Shown here: positions 23,666 through 31,952 of the stretch, one piece after another | Layout of the letters: each line of letters begins with the position of its first letter | How positions within the stretch are numbered: the first letter of the stretch is position 1 | Origin: an uncultured Acidiferrobacteraceae bacterium | GTDB lineage: Bacteria; Pseudomonadota; Gammaproteobacteria; Arenicellales; UBA868 | DNA length: 34,827 bases | Assembly: GCA_913031305.1 (NCBI GenBank) | Contig: CAJWEF010000010.1 | Span: 1 to 34,827 of the forward strand | Direction: 5' to 3' | The notes under the pieces: model-generated | Told to the model about the DNA's origin: nothing | The model's input: the letters and a program-made list of their open reading frames with translations, nothing else | The model's database searches: none | Position numbers and translations under genes: made by a program

Positions 23666-25125
23666 TGCCCCAGAAGCCCGACACGACTGAAATTGCCATC
23701 GTCGGAGCGGGACCGGCTGGGGTGGCGGCTGCCGTCACAGCAGCGCGCGCCGGCGCATCAGTGACTGTACTGGATGAATATGCCAGACCCGGCGGACAGT
23801 ATTACAAACAACCAGCACACGCCGACGGTGGACCGACATATCCAAACTCCCTGGCTTCGAACATTGAACAGGGCCGGGAACTGCTGGAGGGGCTGAGTCA
23901 CCCGGGAATTGACCTTCAGTGCAATACGCTGGTCTGGAACATCTCGGCAGATGAACTGGTACTCGATCTGTGCGGCCCCGCAGGTGCACGGGCACTGCAA
24001 GCGCAATGCATCATCCTCTGTGCCGGTGCCACCGAGAGGGTGATGCCTTTCCCCGGCTGGACACTGCCCGGCGTGATCATGGCTGGCGCGAGCCAGCTGA
24101 TGCTGAAAGCGCATGGAATACTGCCCGGAAAAAGGTTCCTGCTGGCAGGAACCGGACCCCTGCTGCAAATCACAGCCATACAACTACTTGAGGCCGGTGC
24201 CCAAATCGCCGCGCTCGTGGAATTGCGTTCACGTACAGAATTTCTTCGAAGCGCCGCCAGCTTATGGCGATATCGAGACAAGCTTGGGCAGGGTTTTGCC
24301 AATCTGCAGAAACTGCTGCAAGCACGGGTACCAATAAAGTTCGGGCACACCATCGCCCGGGCCCTGGGTGAGAACGAAGTTTCCGGCGCCGTGATCATGA
24401 GAGTTGATGGCGATGGCCGACCGATACCAGGCAGTGAAACAACACTTAAGGTTGACACCATCTGCCTGAACTACGGTTTCACCCCTGCTACAGAATTACC
24501 CCGGATCGCAGGCTGTGAGCAGTACTTCGACCAGGACTACGCCACTTATGCCACCAGCACTAATGACAACCTGGAGACCAGCATAACGGGAATTCTTGCG
24601 GCCGGTGAAACCCGCGGCATGGGTGGGGCGGAGGTGGCCGTAATTGAAGGCCAGTTGGCCGGCAGTGTGGCTGCACAACAACTGGGGTTTAGTCCGCCAA
24701 TTGACCAGAACGAGTTATTCGACAAACGGCTACAGGCACGCGCCGTGGCCGCAACACTGGGGAAGATGTTCCAGCTCAAGCCTGGGCTATGTGCGCTGGT
24801 AACCGATGATGTGCCGGTTTGCCGCTGCGAGGAGGTCAGTGCCGGCGAAGTGCGGACGGCCATACGCAATGGCGTGGTGCAGTTAAACCAGCTAAAGCCC
24901 TGGACTCGCGCCGGTATGGGAAGCTGCCAGGGTCGAATCTGCGGTGATATTCTCCGCCAGATCGTGGCATCTGAAACCGGCTTGCCGCTCCAGGACATCC
25001 AGCCTTTTACTGCACGTGCGCCGGTCAAACCTGTGCCGTTGGAAGTGGTCGGCGGCCCTGTTGCTGACACCGGCACACTGACCTGGGAGGATCACGTCGG
25101 TGGATATGGGGTGGCAAGGACCTGA
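23662..25125 (+). CDS. FAD/NAD(P)-binding subunit with C-terminal BFD-like [2Fe-2S] domain (HcnB-like)
   Basis: Flavoprotein subunit of the dehydrogenase, 487 residues. The first Rossmann motif is IAIVGAGPAGVAAAVTAARA near residue 11, and the second is FLLAGTGPLLQITAIQLLEA. A flavin-closing segment LAAGETRGMGGAEVAV lies near residue 310. The C-terminal domain has C387-R-C389 and C422-x4-C427 (SCQGRIC), the pattern of BFD-like cluster domains in HcnB, sarcosine oxidase alpha and opine oxidase A subunits. GTG 23662 and ATG 23665 are adjacent; the ATG sits on the TGA of the preceding gene. Only two bases separate its stop from the next ATG, so the three subunits are co-translated. It may accept electrons from the DAO subunit or pass them to NAD(P). 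Confidence 0.9.
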   Translation: MMPQKPDTTEIAIVGAGPAGVAAAVTAARAGASVTVLDEYARPGGQYYKQPAHADGGPTYPNSLASNIEQGRELLEGLSHPGIDLQCNTLVWNISADELVLDLCGPAGARALQAQCIILCAGATERVMPFPGWTLPGVIMAGASQLMLKAHGILPGKRFLLAGTGPLLQITAIQLLEAGAQIAALVELRSRTEFLRSAASLWRYRDKLGQGFANLQKLLQARVPIKFGHTIARALGENEVSGAVIMRVDGDGRPIPGSETTLKVDTICLNYGFTPATELPRIAGCEQYFDQDYATYATSTNDNLETSITGILAAGETRGMGGAEVAVIEGQLAGSVAAQQLGFSPPIDQNELFDKRLQARAVAATLGKMFQLKPGLCALVTDDVPVCRCEEVSAGEVRTAIRNGVVQLNQLKPWTRAGMGSCQGRICGDILRQIVASETGLPLQDIQPFTARAPVKPVPLEVVGGPVADTGTLTWEDHVGGYGVART

Positions 25126-25127
25126 CC

Positions 25128-26846
25128 ATGGCCCACTACCAGGCAGACGTGATCATCATCGGTGGCGGCATCGTAGGCTGCACCACCGCCTACCAACTGA
25201 CCCGTGCTGGAGTTGATGTCCTGCTGCTGGACCGCAATGGTATCGGCAGCGGTGCCAGCGGCCGCTCCGGTGGGGGAGTCCGGCAATCCGCCCGTGTCTC
25301 TGAGGAGATCCCACTCGCCAAAGCCAGCGTTGCGTTGTTCCCGGGCTTATCCGATGAACTCGGAGTTGATATCGAATATGTCCAGGCGGGCAACCTGCGG
25401 GTGGTGGAATCATTCGATTACCGCCGCGCGATGCAGGTAGATGTTGCACGTCAGCAGTCACATGGGCTGGACGTTTCCTGGCTGGAGGTTGCCGATGTGC
25501 TGGAACTGGTGCCCGCACTGCGTTGGCAGAGCATCATCGGGGCAAGTTACTGTCCTGATGATGGTCACTGCAACCCGCTACGGCTGGTAACAGGGTTTTA
25601 TAACAAGGCAATTGAAGGTGGCACCCGTGTGCTACTCAATTGTGAAGTACAAAATATTACCCAGACCGACAGTGGGCTGGCTGAAGTTGAAACGCTCACT
25701 CACACCGCAACTGCGCCGGTTGTTGTTCTCGCCGCAGGCTTTGGCTCACAGGAGTTGTGTTACCGGATCGGCTATGACTTGCCGCTCGCAAATGTCCGTT
25801 ACGAATCGATGATTACCGAACCACTGCCCCCCCTGTTCCGGCAGATGTTCGGAGTCGCAAGCAGCGATCTTTTTTTCCGCCAAACCGGTAATGGCGGCGT
25901 ACATTTTGGTGGAGGCATTCTCGAGGAGACTGGTCAGGAAGATACCCGTACTACCAGCAGCAACTTGCAACTCGCGGTCGCACATATCTCAAAACTGGTG
26001 TCGGATCTTGAAAAAGCCAAGCTGCTTCGCACCTGGGGCGGGCTGGACCCCAGCACTCCCGACGGCATGCCTATCATCGATTTTCTGAATGACAACGTGC
26101 TGCTGGCCTCGGGTTTCTGCGGGCACGGCCTGGCGACCGGGCCGATCGTCGGCCAGCATCTGGCGCAGTGGGTACAAAGCGGTACACGCCCCGAGGCGCT
26201 GGCACCTTTCAACCGCAACCGTTTTGACGGGTGGCTGCAGACCAAGTGGACCCCTTCGGGGTCTTTTGCCGCAGTGCTAGCAACCGAAGATACCCAGATC
26301 GCCGGTGCGGGTGACCTGGAGGCGGGGGTTCCTTTCATGACGCCCCCAAAATACGAAGAGCCGAACGAGCCCTGCGGACAGCCCAAACTCGCAGTCAATC
26401 CGCAGATGTGCACCGGCTGTCGCATGTGTGAGGTCGCCTGTTCCATCGCCCACGAGCAGGTAACAGCCCAGGCTCAGTTGCGCATCCAGGTGGTTTACCC
26501 CAGCGATGAATATTTCCTGCCGATCGTATGCATCCACTGTGAGGAAATGTACTGCCTGAAAGCCTGCCCACATGAAGCAATGGAAGTAAATGAGTCCGGC
26601 GCCGTCACTATCATTCGCGAGAACTGTACCAGTTGCATGGAGTGTATTTTTGCCTGCCCGACAGGCGGAGTTACGCACTCTCCGGCCAGATCAGCGGTGG
26701 TCAAGTGTGATCTGTGTGACGGAGACCCCGCCTGTGTTCGTTATTGTCCCACCCAGGCGATTACCTTTCGTCACATCGATTCACCAGCCGCTGACGAACT
26801 GGCAGCCCTGATGACAACCCACCTGGCGGCCCGAGCGCCGAGGTAG
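25128..26846 (+). CDS. DAO-family FAD dehydrogenase fused to a four-[4Fe-4S] polyferredoxin
   Basis: Catalytic subunit, 572 residues. Residues 1 to about 385 are a D-amino-acid-oxidase/HcnC/PuuB-type domain: IIIGGGIVGCTTAYQL, ASGRSGGGVRQSAR, a substrate-binding middle and the C-terminal flavin motif SGFCGHGLATGPIVGQ. A linker of about 40 residues follows, then a ferredoxin domain with sixteen cysteines from C428 to C540 in four groups: CTGCRMCEVAC, CIHCEEMYCLKAC, CTSCMECIFAC and CDLCDGDPACVRYC. That cluster pattern is of the HycB/AorA type that normally serves aldehyde:ferredoxin oxidoreductases as a separate protein. No stop or frameshift separates the parts and the reading frame is intact. 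The tungstoenzyme gene starts ten bases later, suggesting a direct electron path between the two. Confidence 0.9.
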   Translation: MAHYQADVIIIGGGIVGCTTAYQLTRAGVDVLLLDRNGIGSGASGRSGGGVRQSARVSEEIPLAKASVALFPGLSDELGVDIEYVQAGNLRVVESFDYRRAMQVDVARQQSHGLDVSWLEVADVLELVPALRWQSIIGASYCPDDGHCNPLRLVTGFYNKAIEGGTRVLLNCEVQNITQTDSGLAEVETLTHTATAPVVVLAAGFGSQELCYRIGYDLPLANVRYESMITEPLPPLFRQMFGVASSDLFFRQTGNGGVHFGGGILEETGQEDTRTTSSNLQLAVAHISKLVSDLEKAKLLRTWGGLDPSTPDGMPIIDFLNDNVLLASGFCGHGLATGPIVGQHLAQWVQSGTRPEALAPFNRNRFDGWLQTKWTPSGSFAAVLATEDTQIAGAGDLEAGVPFMTPPKYEEPNEPCGQPKLAVNPQMCTGCRMCEVACSIAHEQVTAQAQLRIQVVYPSDEYFLPIVCIHCEEMYCLKACPHEAMEVNESGAVTIIRENCTSCMECIFACPTGGVTHSPARSAVVKCDLCDGDPACVRYCPTQAITFRHIDSPAADELAALMTTHLAARAPR

Positions 26847-26855
26847 CAAACGATC

Positions 26856-28688
26856 ATGTACCACGGCTATACCGGAAACATTCTGCGGGTCGATCTCAGC
26901 ACGGGTGTTATTAGCAGGGAACTGCTGGATATGCAGATGGCCGAGGACTTTATCGGCGGCCGCGGGCTGGCCTCCCGCCTGCTGTGCCAGGAACTCGACC
27001 CGGCAGCAGATGCGCTTGGCCCGGAAAACCCCCTGATTTTCGGTACCGGCCCACTCACCGGTACCGGTGCACCGGCGACATCCCGTTATGTGGTCGTATG
27101 TAAAGCGCCGCTGACAGGAACTATTGCCTGCTCTAACTCGGGCGGCTTCTTCGGCCCGGAACTCAAGTTCGCTGGATACGATGCCCTGATCATCCAGGGT
27201 GAGTCTGCCGCACCGGTCTACCTCTGGATCGACAACAGGACGGTGCAGATTCGCCCGGCAGAATCACTCTGGGGCAAGTTTCCCACTGAAACAGAGGCGG
27301 CGCTGCGTAGCCTGACCCATCCAAGTGCCAAGGTCGCCTGTATCGGTCCGGGCGGTGAGAACTTGTCGCTACTGGCCGGCGTGGTGAATGATGGTTACCG
27401 TCTTGCCGCACGTAGCGGTGTCGGTGCGCTGATGGGCAAAAAGAAACTCAAGGCTATTGCTGTTCGTGGCACTGGCAATATCAGCCTGCATGACCCACAA
27501 CAGTTCTGGAAAGCCACACTGGACATGTATCAGAAGATAACGGCGGACCCGGTTTCGTTTGGGAGTTTCCGTGCCTATGGCACTGCCAGCCTGGTGAGTC
27601 TGATCAACGAGATGGGAGCGTATCCCACTCGTAATTTTCAGTCTGACACCTTTGAAGGCGCTGCCAACACCAGTGGAGAAGCGCTCGTTGAAGGGATTCT
27701 GCAGCGCAACCGCGCCTGTTTTGCCTGTCCAATCGCGTGTACCCGCGTCTCTGAAGTCAAAGAGGGGCCCTACCAGGGTCGCGGCGAGGGGCCGGAATAT
27801 GAGTCGATCTGGGCGCTGGGCGCCCTTTGTGGCGTTGCTGACCTGGCGGCTGTAAGCAAAGCCAACTTCATATGCACGGACTATGGTATTGACACTATCT
27901 CCACCGGTGCCACCATCGCCTGTGCAATGGAACTGTTCGAGAAAGGCGCCCTACCAGAACAGGAACTTGGCTTCCCGTTGAGATTCGGTGATGCAGGGGC
28001 CATGGTCCGTGCGGTTGAGATGACGGGAAAAAGAGAAGGATTCGGTGATGTTCTGGCTGATGGCAGTTACCGGCTGGCCGTACGCTACGGCCACCCCGAG
28101 TTTTTCATGGGCGTGAAAAAACTGGAGATGTCGGCCTATAGCCCGCGTGTCTTTCAGGGTATGGCACTGCAATATGCAACCTCGAACCGCGGTGCTTGCC
28201 ACGTGCGGGGTAACACTGTCGCTGCCGAACTGTACGGCATCCCCCGCTATCTGCCACCGGAAGTACTGGAGCAGAAAGAAGAAATGGTACGACGCCCATT
28301 CCAGAATTCGACCGCATTCGTGGACTCGACCGGCATTTGTCTGTTTACCAAGTTCGCCATTACCCATCGCGAGATCTGCGCCTTGCTAGCACCTGCCACT
28401 GGGCTTGATTTCAATTTTGACCGCTCGATTGAACAAGGTGACCGGATCTGGAACCTGGAGCGAATGTTCAACCTGCGCGCCGGCTTTACCAGTGAGGACG
28501 ATCGACTGCCACAACGCGTCAGTGAGCCCGCGGTTGACGGGCCTCGGGCCGGTAGCCGGGCCATCCTGCAGGAGCACCTGCAGACCTATTACCTGCTGCG
28601 AGGCTGGGATAAGTCAGGCCGCCCAACACGCGCCAAACTGGAAGAACTGGGCCTGGATGACTGGTGGGGCGTGTGCAGCGACACTTAA
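26856..28688 (+). CDS. aor: Aldehyde:ferredoxin oxidoreductase (tungsten-pterin enzyme)
   Basis: Oxidises an aldehyde to the carboxylic acid with low-potential electron output, or the reverse. At 610 residues it has the family length. The [4Fe-4S] ligands are C288, C291, C295 (RACFACPIACTRV) and C495 (TGICLFTKF), almost exactly the numbering of Pyrococcus furiosus AOR. N-terminal elements IGGRGLASRLLC and CSNSGGFFGPELKFAGYDA bind the pterin, and GPEYESIWALG, GIDTISTGATIACA and NRGACHVRGN are further conserved blocks. ATG 26856 opens the family start (MYHGYTGNILRVDLSTG). It is followed by a MoaD-like gene, as is common for tungsten enzymes. The aldehyde is unknown; molybdenum use cannot be excluded. 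Confidence 0.93.
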   Translation: MYHGYTGNILRVDLSTGVISRELLDMQMAEDFIGGRGLASRLLCQELDPAADALGPENPLIFGTGPLTGTGAPATSRYVVVCKAPLTGTIACSNSGGFFGPELKFAGYDALIIQGESAAPVYLWIDNRTVQIRPAESLWGKFPTETEAALRSLTHPSAKVACIGPGGENLSLLAGVVNDGYRLAARSGVGALMGKKKLKAIAVRGTGNISLHDPQQFWKATLDMYQKITADPVSFGSFRAYGTASLVSLINEMGAYPTRNFQSDTFEGAANTSGEALVEGILQRNRACFACPIACTRVSEVKEGPYQGRGEGPEYESIWALGALCGVADLAAVSKANFICTDYGIDTISTGATIACAMELFEKGALPEQELGFPLRFGDAGAMVRAVEMTGKREGFGDVLADGSYRLAVRYGHPEFFMGVKKLEMSAYSPRVFQGMALQYATSNRGACHVRGNTVAAELYGIPRYLPPEVLEQKEEMVRRPFQNSTAFVDSTGICLFTKFAITHREICALLAPATGLDFNFDRSIEQGDRIWNLERMFNLRAGFTSEDDRLPQRVSEPAVDGPRAGSRAILQEHLQTYYLLRGWDKSGRPTRAKLEELGLDDWWGVCSDT

Positions 28689-28707
28689 ATGGCGCAATCC
28701 ATCGAAC

Positions 28708-28953
28708 ATGATCGAAGTCACTGTCAGCCTTAATGCCGGCCTGCGCCGTTACCGGCCCGATCTTGACATTGGCCAGGCACTGCCACTGCACATTCCCAGC
28801 GGGACGAACCTGCACGAACTTCTAATTCAAATACTACAGATTCCCCCGGCTGAAGTCGCCTTCCCGATGGTCAACGGCATCAAGTGCGGCCTGGACCAAC
28901 CGCTGGTGGCCGGTGATCGTGTTGCCCTCTGGCCGCCAGTCGCCGGGGGCTGA
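28708..28953 (+). CDS. MoaD/ThiS-family small sulfur carrier for the tungsten/molybdenum cofactor
   Basis: An 81-residue ubiquitin-like protein ending in the diglycine VALWPPVAGG, the hallmark of MoaD, whose C-terminal glycine becomes a thiocarboxylate that donates sulfur to the pterin dithiolene. The middle has LPLHIPSGTNLHELLIQIL and a second strand segment FPMVNGIKCGLDQPLVAGDR. ATG 28708 is used rather than the open upstream frame, because the fold begins at IEVTVSLNAG. It lies 19 bases behind the tungstoenzyme gene in the same direction, so its job is probably pterin sulfuration for that enzyme. No tungstate transporter or other cofactor gene is seen here. Confidence 0.8.
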   Translation: MIEVTVSLNAGLRRYRPDLDIGQALPLHIPSGTNLHELLIQILQIPPAEVAFPMVNGIKCGLDQPLVAGDRVALWPPVAGG

Positions 28954-29071
28954 CAATCTGTAAAAAATATCGCACGTCCTTCGATAAGCAAAAGGTAAGA
29001 ATCTTGACAGGCGCAGCCCTGACAATTACCGTGCTATAGGTAAGGAAAAGAAGATCTTGTAAAAGGAGCGA

Positions 29072-29149
29072 GTGATTACTGGCCAGCCACACAAGTTAGT
29101 TGGCTCGCGCCGCACGCGTAACCTGAACACCAGAGGAGAAATACAATGA
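29072..29149 (+). CDS. Possible 25-residue leader peptide before the ABC importer
   Basis: GTG 29072 is preceded by AAAGGAG (three bases away) and opens a 25-codon frame that ends in a TGA overlapping the ATG of the binding-protein gene (29146-29149). It reads MITGQPHKLVGSRRTRNLNT and five more residues. It may couple translation to the importer or be chance; the short spacing and lack of composition signals leave this open. The 192-base gap before the binding-protein gene also holds a TTGACA (29004-29009) without a good -10 at normal spacing. Confidence 0.25.
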   Translation: MITGQPHKLVGSRRTRNLNTRGEIQ

Positions 29150-30333
29150 AACAGACCGCTCGTATCATTTCTTTTAGCGCATCAGTACTGATGCTGATGC
29201 TTGGTACAGCCCATGCCGGATCGTTCGATATCGATGCGGCACTGGCAGCCAATCTCAAAGCATGTAAAGCAGCGCCAACCGGCACGCCGTTGAAAATCGG
29301 CTATGCTGCCGATTTTTCTGATCTCGGAGGATTTGCCGACAAGCCCGCAAGTGAAGCCGGAATTTATTTTGTTGAGTTGGTCAACTGTGCCGGTGGAGTC
29401 AATGGATCACCGATCGAATTCACTGTCAAGAATATCGAAGGTGATCCGGAGGTAACTCAACGGGCCGGGCAGGAACTCGTTGATGCCGGTGTATCCGCTA
29501 TCCTGGGCCCACCGTTCCCGGATTTTGGCGAGCCCTTGCTGCAGGTTACTGCTGGCAAGGTTGCCACACTGTTTGTCGCCTCAACCGAACCAACGCTGGC
29601 TGATGCCTCAGCCATGTCATTCCTGGTTGCCTTTGATGATACGGCCCAGGCTACCGCCGCGGCCAAGTTCGCCCTTGACCAGGGCTGGAAAACCGCTGTT
29701 ACCTTCTCAGCTCCGGGACCTTATTTTGGCTACAACCCTGTCATCTTCACCAAAGTTTTTGAAGCGGGCGGCGGCAAAGTAACATCTGACTACGCCTTCG
29801 TGCCGATCGACGATATGGATTTCTCGGCTCAGGCAAATGCCATGGCGTCTGCGGGTTCCGCACCCGACGTTGTTTACTCGGCCATGCTGTCTTTCCAGAG
29901 CGCCGTGCTGCGTGGCCAACTCGATGGTGCCGGGGTAGAAACAAACTACCTTGTGACTGATGCCTTCGAAGCGACGGGCGGCTATTTCACCAAGGGTGTT
30001 GAAGGCTTCTACCACACCACTCACTCCTTCCCCGCCGAGGGCAGTCGCGTCAAGGCGCTCGCGGATGGCTACGCAGCAGCCCGAGGCGCACCATTGGAGA
30101 ATGCTTCTTTCGGTGGTCTTGCTGTTGATGCCATTGCAGTGATCATCCAGGCGTACTTAACCACTGGCTCAATGGATCCGGCGGTCCTTGGGACTGCGAT
30201 TGGCGGGCTGGATGGGGTCATCGGTGCCACCGGGACTTTATCCTACTCCGGCTCTAACGGATCACCGAGCAAACCGGTATACGTTCACCGGGTCGTAAAC
30301 GGAGCACCTACGCTGGCGGCGACTTACGACTGA
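29146..30333 (+). CDS. Periplasmic substrate-binding protein of a branched-chain-amino-acid-type ABC importer
   Basis: Type I periplasmic binding protein of the Leu/Ile/Val family (395 residues). A clear signal peptide (SASVLMLMLGTAHA) is cut before GSFDIDAA. The mature protein starts with a short extension bearing CKAAPTG, then the family opening LKIGYAADFSDLGGFADKPA and NCAGGVNGSPIEF. Two lobes follow with the usual hinge order. The ribosome binding site GAGGAGA lies seven bases before ATG 29146. The permease and ATPase genes follow directly. Ligand specificity cannot be told; given the catabolic genes upstream, an amine, amino acid or derivative is likely. Soluble release rather than lipidation is expected because no lipobox is seen. 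Confidence 0.9.
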   Translation: MKQTARIISFSASVLMLMLGTAHAGSFDIDAALAANLKACKAAPTGTPLKIGYAADFSDLGGFADKPASEAGIYFVELVNCAGGVNGSPIEFTVKNIEGDPEVTQRAGQELVDAGVSAILGPPFPDFGEPLLQVTAGKVATLFVASTEPTLADASAMSFLVAFDDTAQATAAAKFALDQGWKTAVTFSAPGPYFGYNPVIFTKVFEAGGGKVTSDYAFVPIDDMDFSAQANAMASAGSAPDVVYSAMLSFQSAVLRGQLDGAGVETNYLVTDAFEATGGYFTKGVEGFYHTTHSFPAEGSRVKALADGYAAARGAPLENASFGGLAVDAIAVIIQAYLTTGSMDPAVLGTAIGGLDGVIGATGTLSYSGSNGSPSKPVYVHRVVNGAPTLAATYD

Positions 30334-30351
30334 TCCACAGCGGCTGCCAGG

Positions 30352-31068
30352 GTGCTCGATATCGAGTCACTGATCACCCGTTACGGCACCATCACAGCCG
30401 TTCGGGACGTCGGGCTAACCGTTCAGGCCGGTGAGGTCGTGTGCCTCATCGGCCCCAACGGCGCCGGCAAAACTACCCTGCTCGCAACGATTGCGGGTCT
30501 ACTGAAGCCATCGGCCGGGCGGGTCACCCTGGATAATAAAGACGTCACCGGCTGGGCGCCCGATCGAATGCTGCGGGCCGGGCTGGCACTGGTACCCGAG
30601 CACCGCCGAATCTTTTCCGACTTCACGGTCCGCGAGAACCTGCTGGTCGGCGGCGTCACCCAACCGGCCAGTCGGCGACAGGAACTGCTGGATGAAATGG
30701 TTACACTGTTTCCGGTGCTTAAGGAGCGGCTCTCAGCTCAGGCCGGCTATCTTTCCGGTGGTGAAGCGCAACAACTCGCCATCGGCCGTGCGCTGATGAG
30801 TGACCCCGCCGTGCTGCTCATGGACGAGCCATCGCTGGGCCTGGCCCCGGTGCTGGTCGAGCAGGTATTCGACCTGATCACCCGCCTGCGCGTAAGCGGT
30901 CGCACCTTGTTCGTGGTAGAGCAGAACGCGCAACGGATGCTTGCGGTAGCCGACCGGGCCTACGTCATGCGCTCGGGCGAGATCGTCGCTGACGGGCCCG
31001 CCGCACAACTTTCAGCCCGGGAGGATCTGTTTGAAACCTACCTGGGTCAGTCTGGAGGCAGCACATGA
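30352..31068 (+). CDS. livF: ABC importer ATPase, LivF type
   Basis: Cytoplasmic nucleotide-binding subunit of 238 residues, the size of LivF. Walker A is GPNGAGKTTLL, the signature is YLSGGEAQQLAIGRAL and Walker B is VLLMDEPSLGLAP. LivF-type features are EHRRIFSDFTVRENLLVGG and the switch VVEQNAQR. The start is GTG 30352, 18 bases after the binding-protein gene; its stop overlaps the permease start (ATGA). Here livF precedes the permeases, whereas in E. coli it is last. Confidence 0.92.
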   Translation: MLDIESLITRYGTITAVRDVGLTVQAGEVVCLIGPNGAGKTTLLATIAGLLKPSAGRVTLDNKDVTGWAPDRMLRAGLALVPEHRRIFSDFTVRENLLVGGVTQPASRRQELLDEMVTLFPVLKERLSAQAGYLSGGEAQQLAIGRALMSDPAVLLMDEPSLGLAPVLVEQVFDLITRLRVSGRTLFVVEQNAQRMLAVADRAYVMRSGEIVADGPAAQLSAREDLFETYLGQSGGST

Positions 31069-31952
31069 TTGAACTCATTCAGCAGATTATTGACGGCCTG
31101 GGCCGGGGCGGCATCTACGCTTTGCTGGCCCTGGGTATTGCCGTGATCTTCGGCGTCATGCACCTGATCAATTTTGCCCATGGGGAACTGATCACGGTAA
31201 GTGCCTATACCAGTTACTGGCTTTTTGCCAGCGGCTTCAACTGGTGGTTCATCGCACCAGCGATCATTGTTGTCGCGGTTCTCACTGCAGTGATTATTGA
31301 GTTCGTTGCCTTTCGCTGGGTTCGCGGCGCGCCTGATTTCACCATGCTGATGACTTCCTTTGGTGTGCACTTTCTGGTACAGGCACTGTTCGTGATGTAC
31401 GTATCTGCTAACTTTCGGCAATTCCCACGGCCCGGCTGGATTTTTGATACCTGGCGCATCGGCGACCTCAGTCTGGAGGTATTCGACCTGGCGGTCATCG
31501 CTGCTACTCTGGTGACGCTGCTTGGCACCTACTGGCTGCTGCAACGCACCATGTTCGGCGTCAGCCTGCGCGCCGCTGCCGAGGATTTCGATACGGCCCG
31601 GTTGATGGGTATTCGCAGTAACCGGGTGATTCGCGGCGCTTTCATTCTCTCAGGGGTGCTGGCCGGAGTTGCCGCAATTTTCTGGCTGATGCGCAGCGGC
31701 CAGGCCGGACCCACTGCCGGCCTTAACCCGATGCTCAAAGGGGTACTGGCTGCCTTGATCGGCGGCTTGGGCAGTCTCAGTGGCGCCGTGCTGGGCGGTA
31801 TTACTCTTGGCCTGGTCGAAGTGCTGCTGATCTCCCGCCTGCCCGGTGGGACCGCCGGACTGACCGACGGCATCGTGTTTCTTCTTATCGCCCTGTTGTT
31901 TGTATTCAGACCACAGGGTTTGATCACAGTACGCCGGGTCGAGCGCGTTTAA
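31065..31952 (+). CDS. livH: ABC importer inner-membrane permease, LivH type
   Basis: A 295-residue membrane protein with about eight hydrophobic helices; the LivH opening LGIAVIFGVMHLINFAHGEL and the cytoplasmic loop MFGVSLRAAAEDFDTARLMG (contact with the ATPase) are clear, as is the final GGLGSLSGAVLGG repeat motif. The start codon overlaps the livF stop by four bases (ATGA), and its own stop overlaps the next start (TAATG), so translation of the transporter is tightly coupled. Confidence 0.93.
   Translation: MIELIQQIIDGLGRGGIYALLALGIAVIFGVMHLINFAHGELITVSAYTSYWLFASGFNWWFIAPAIIVVAVLTAVIIEFVAFRWVRGAPDFTMLMTSFGVHFLVQALFVMYVSANFRQFPRPGWIFDTWRIGDLSLEVFDLAVIAATLVTLLGTYWLLQRTMFGVSLRAAAEDFDTARLMGIRSNRVIRGAFILSGVLAGVAAIFWLMRSGQAGPTAGLNPMLKGVLAALIGGLGSLSGAVLGGITLGLVEVLLISRLPGGTAGLTDGIVFLLIALLFVFRPQGLITVRRVERV

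Noticed and set aside
23916-25076. Several long minus-strand frames opposite the dehydrogenase subunit genes
   Set aside because: They are antisense to intact, recognised genes and are rich in Ser, Arg and Pro without motifs.
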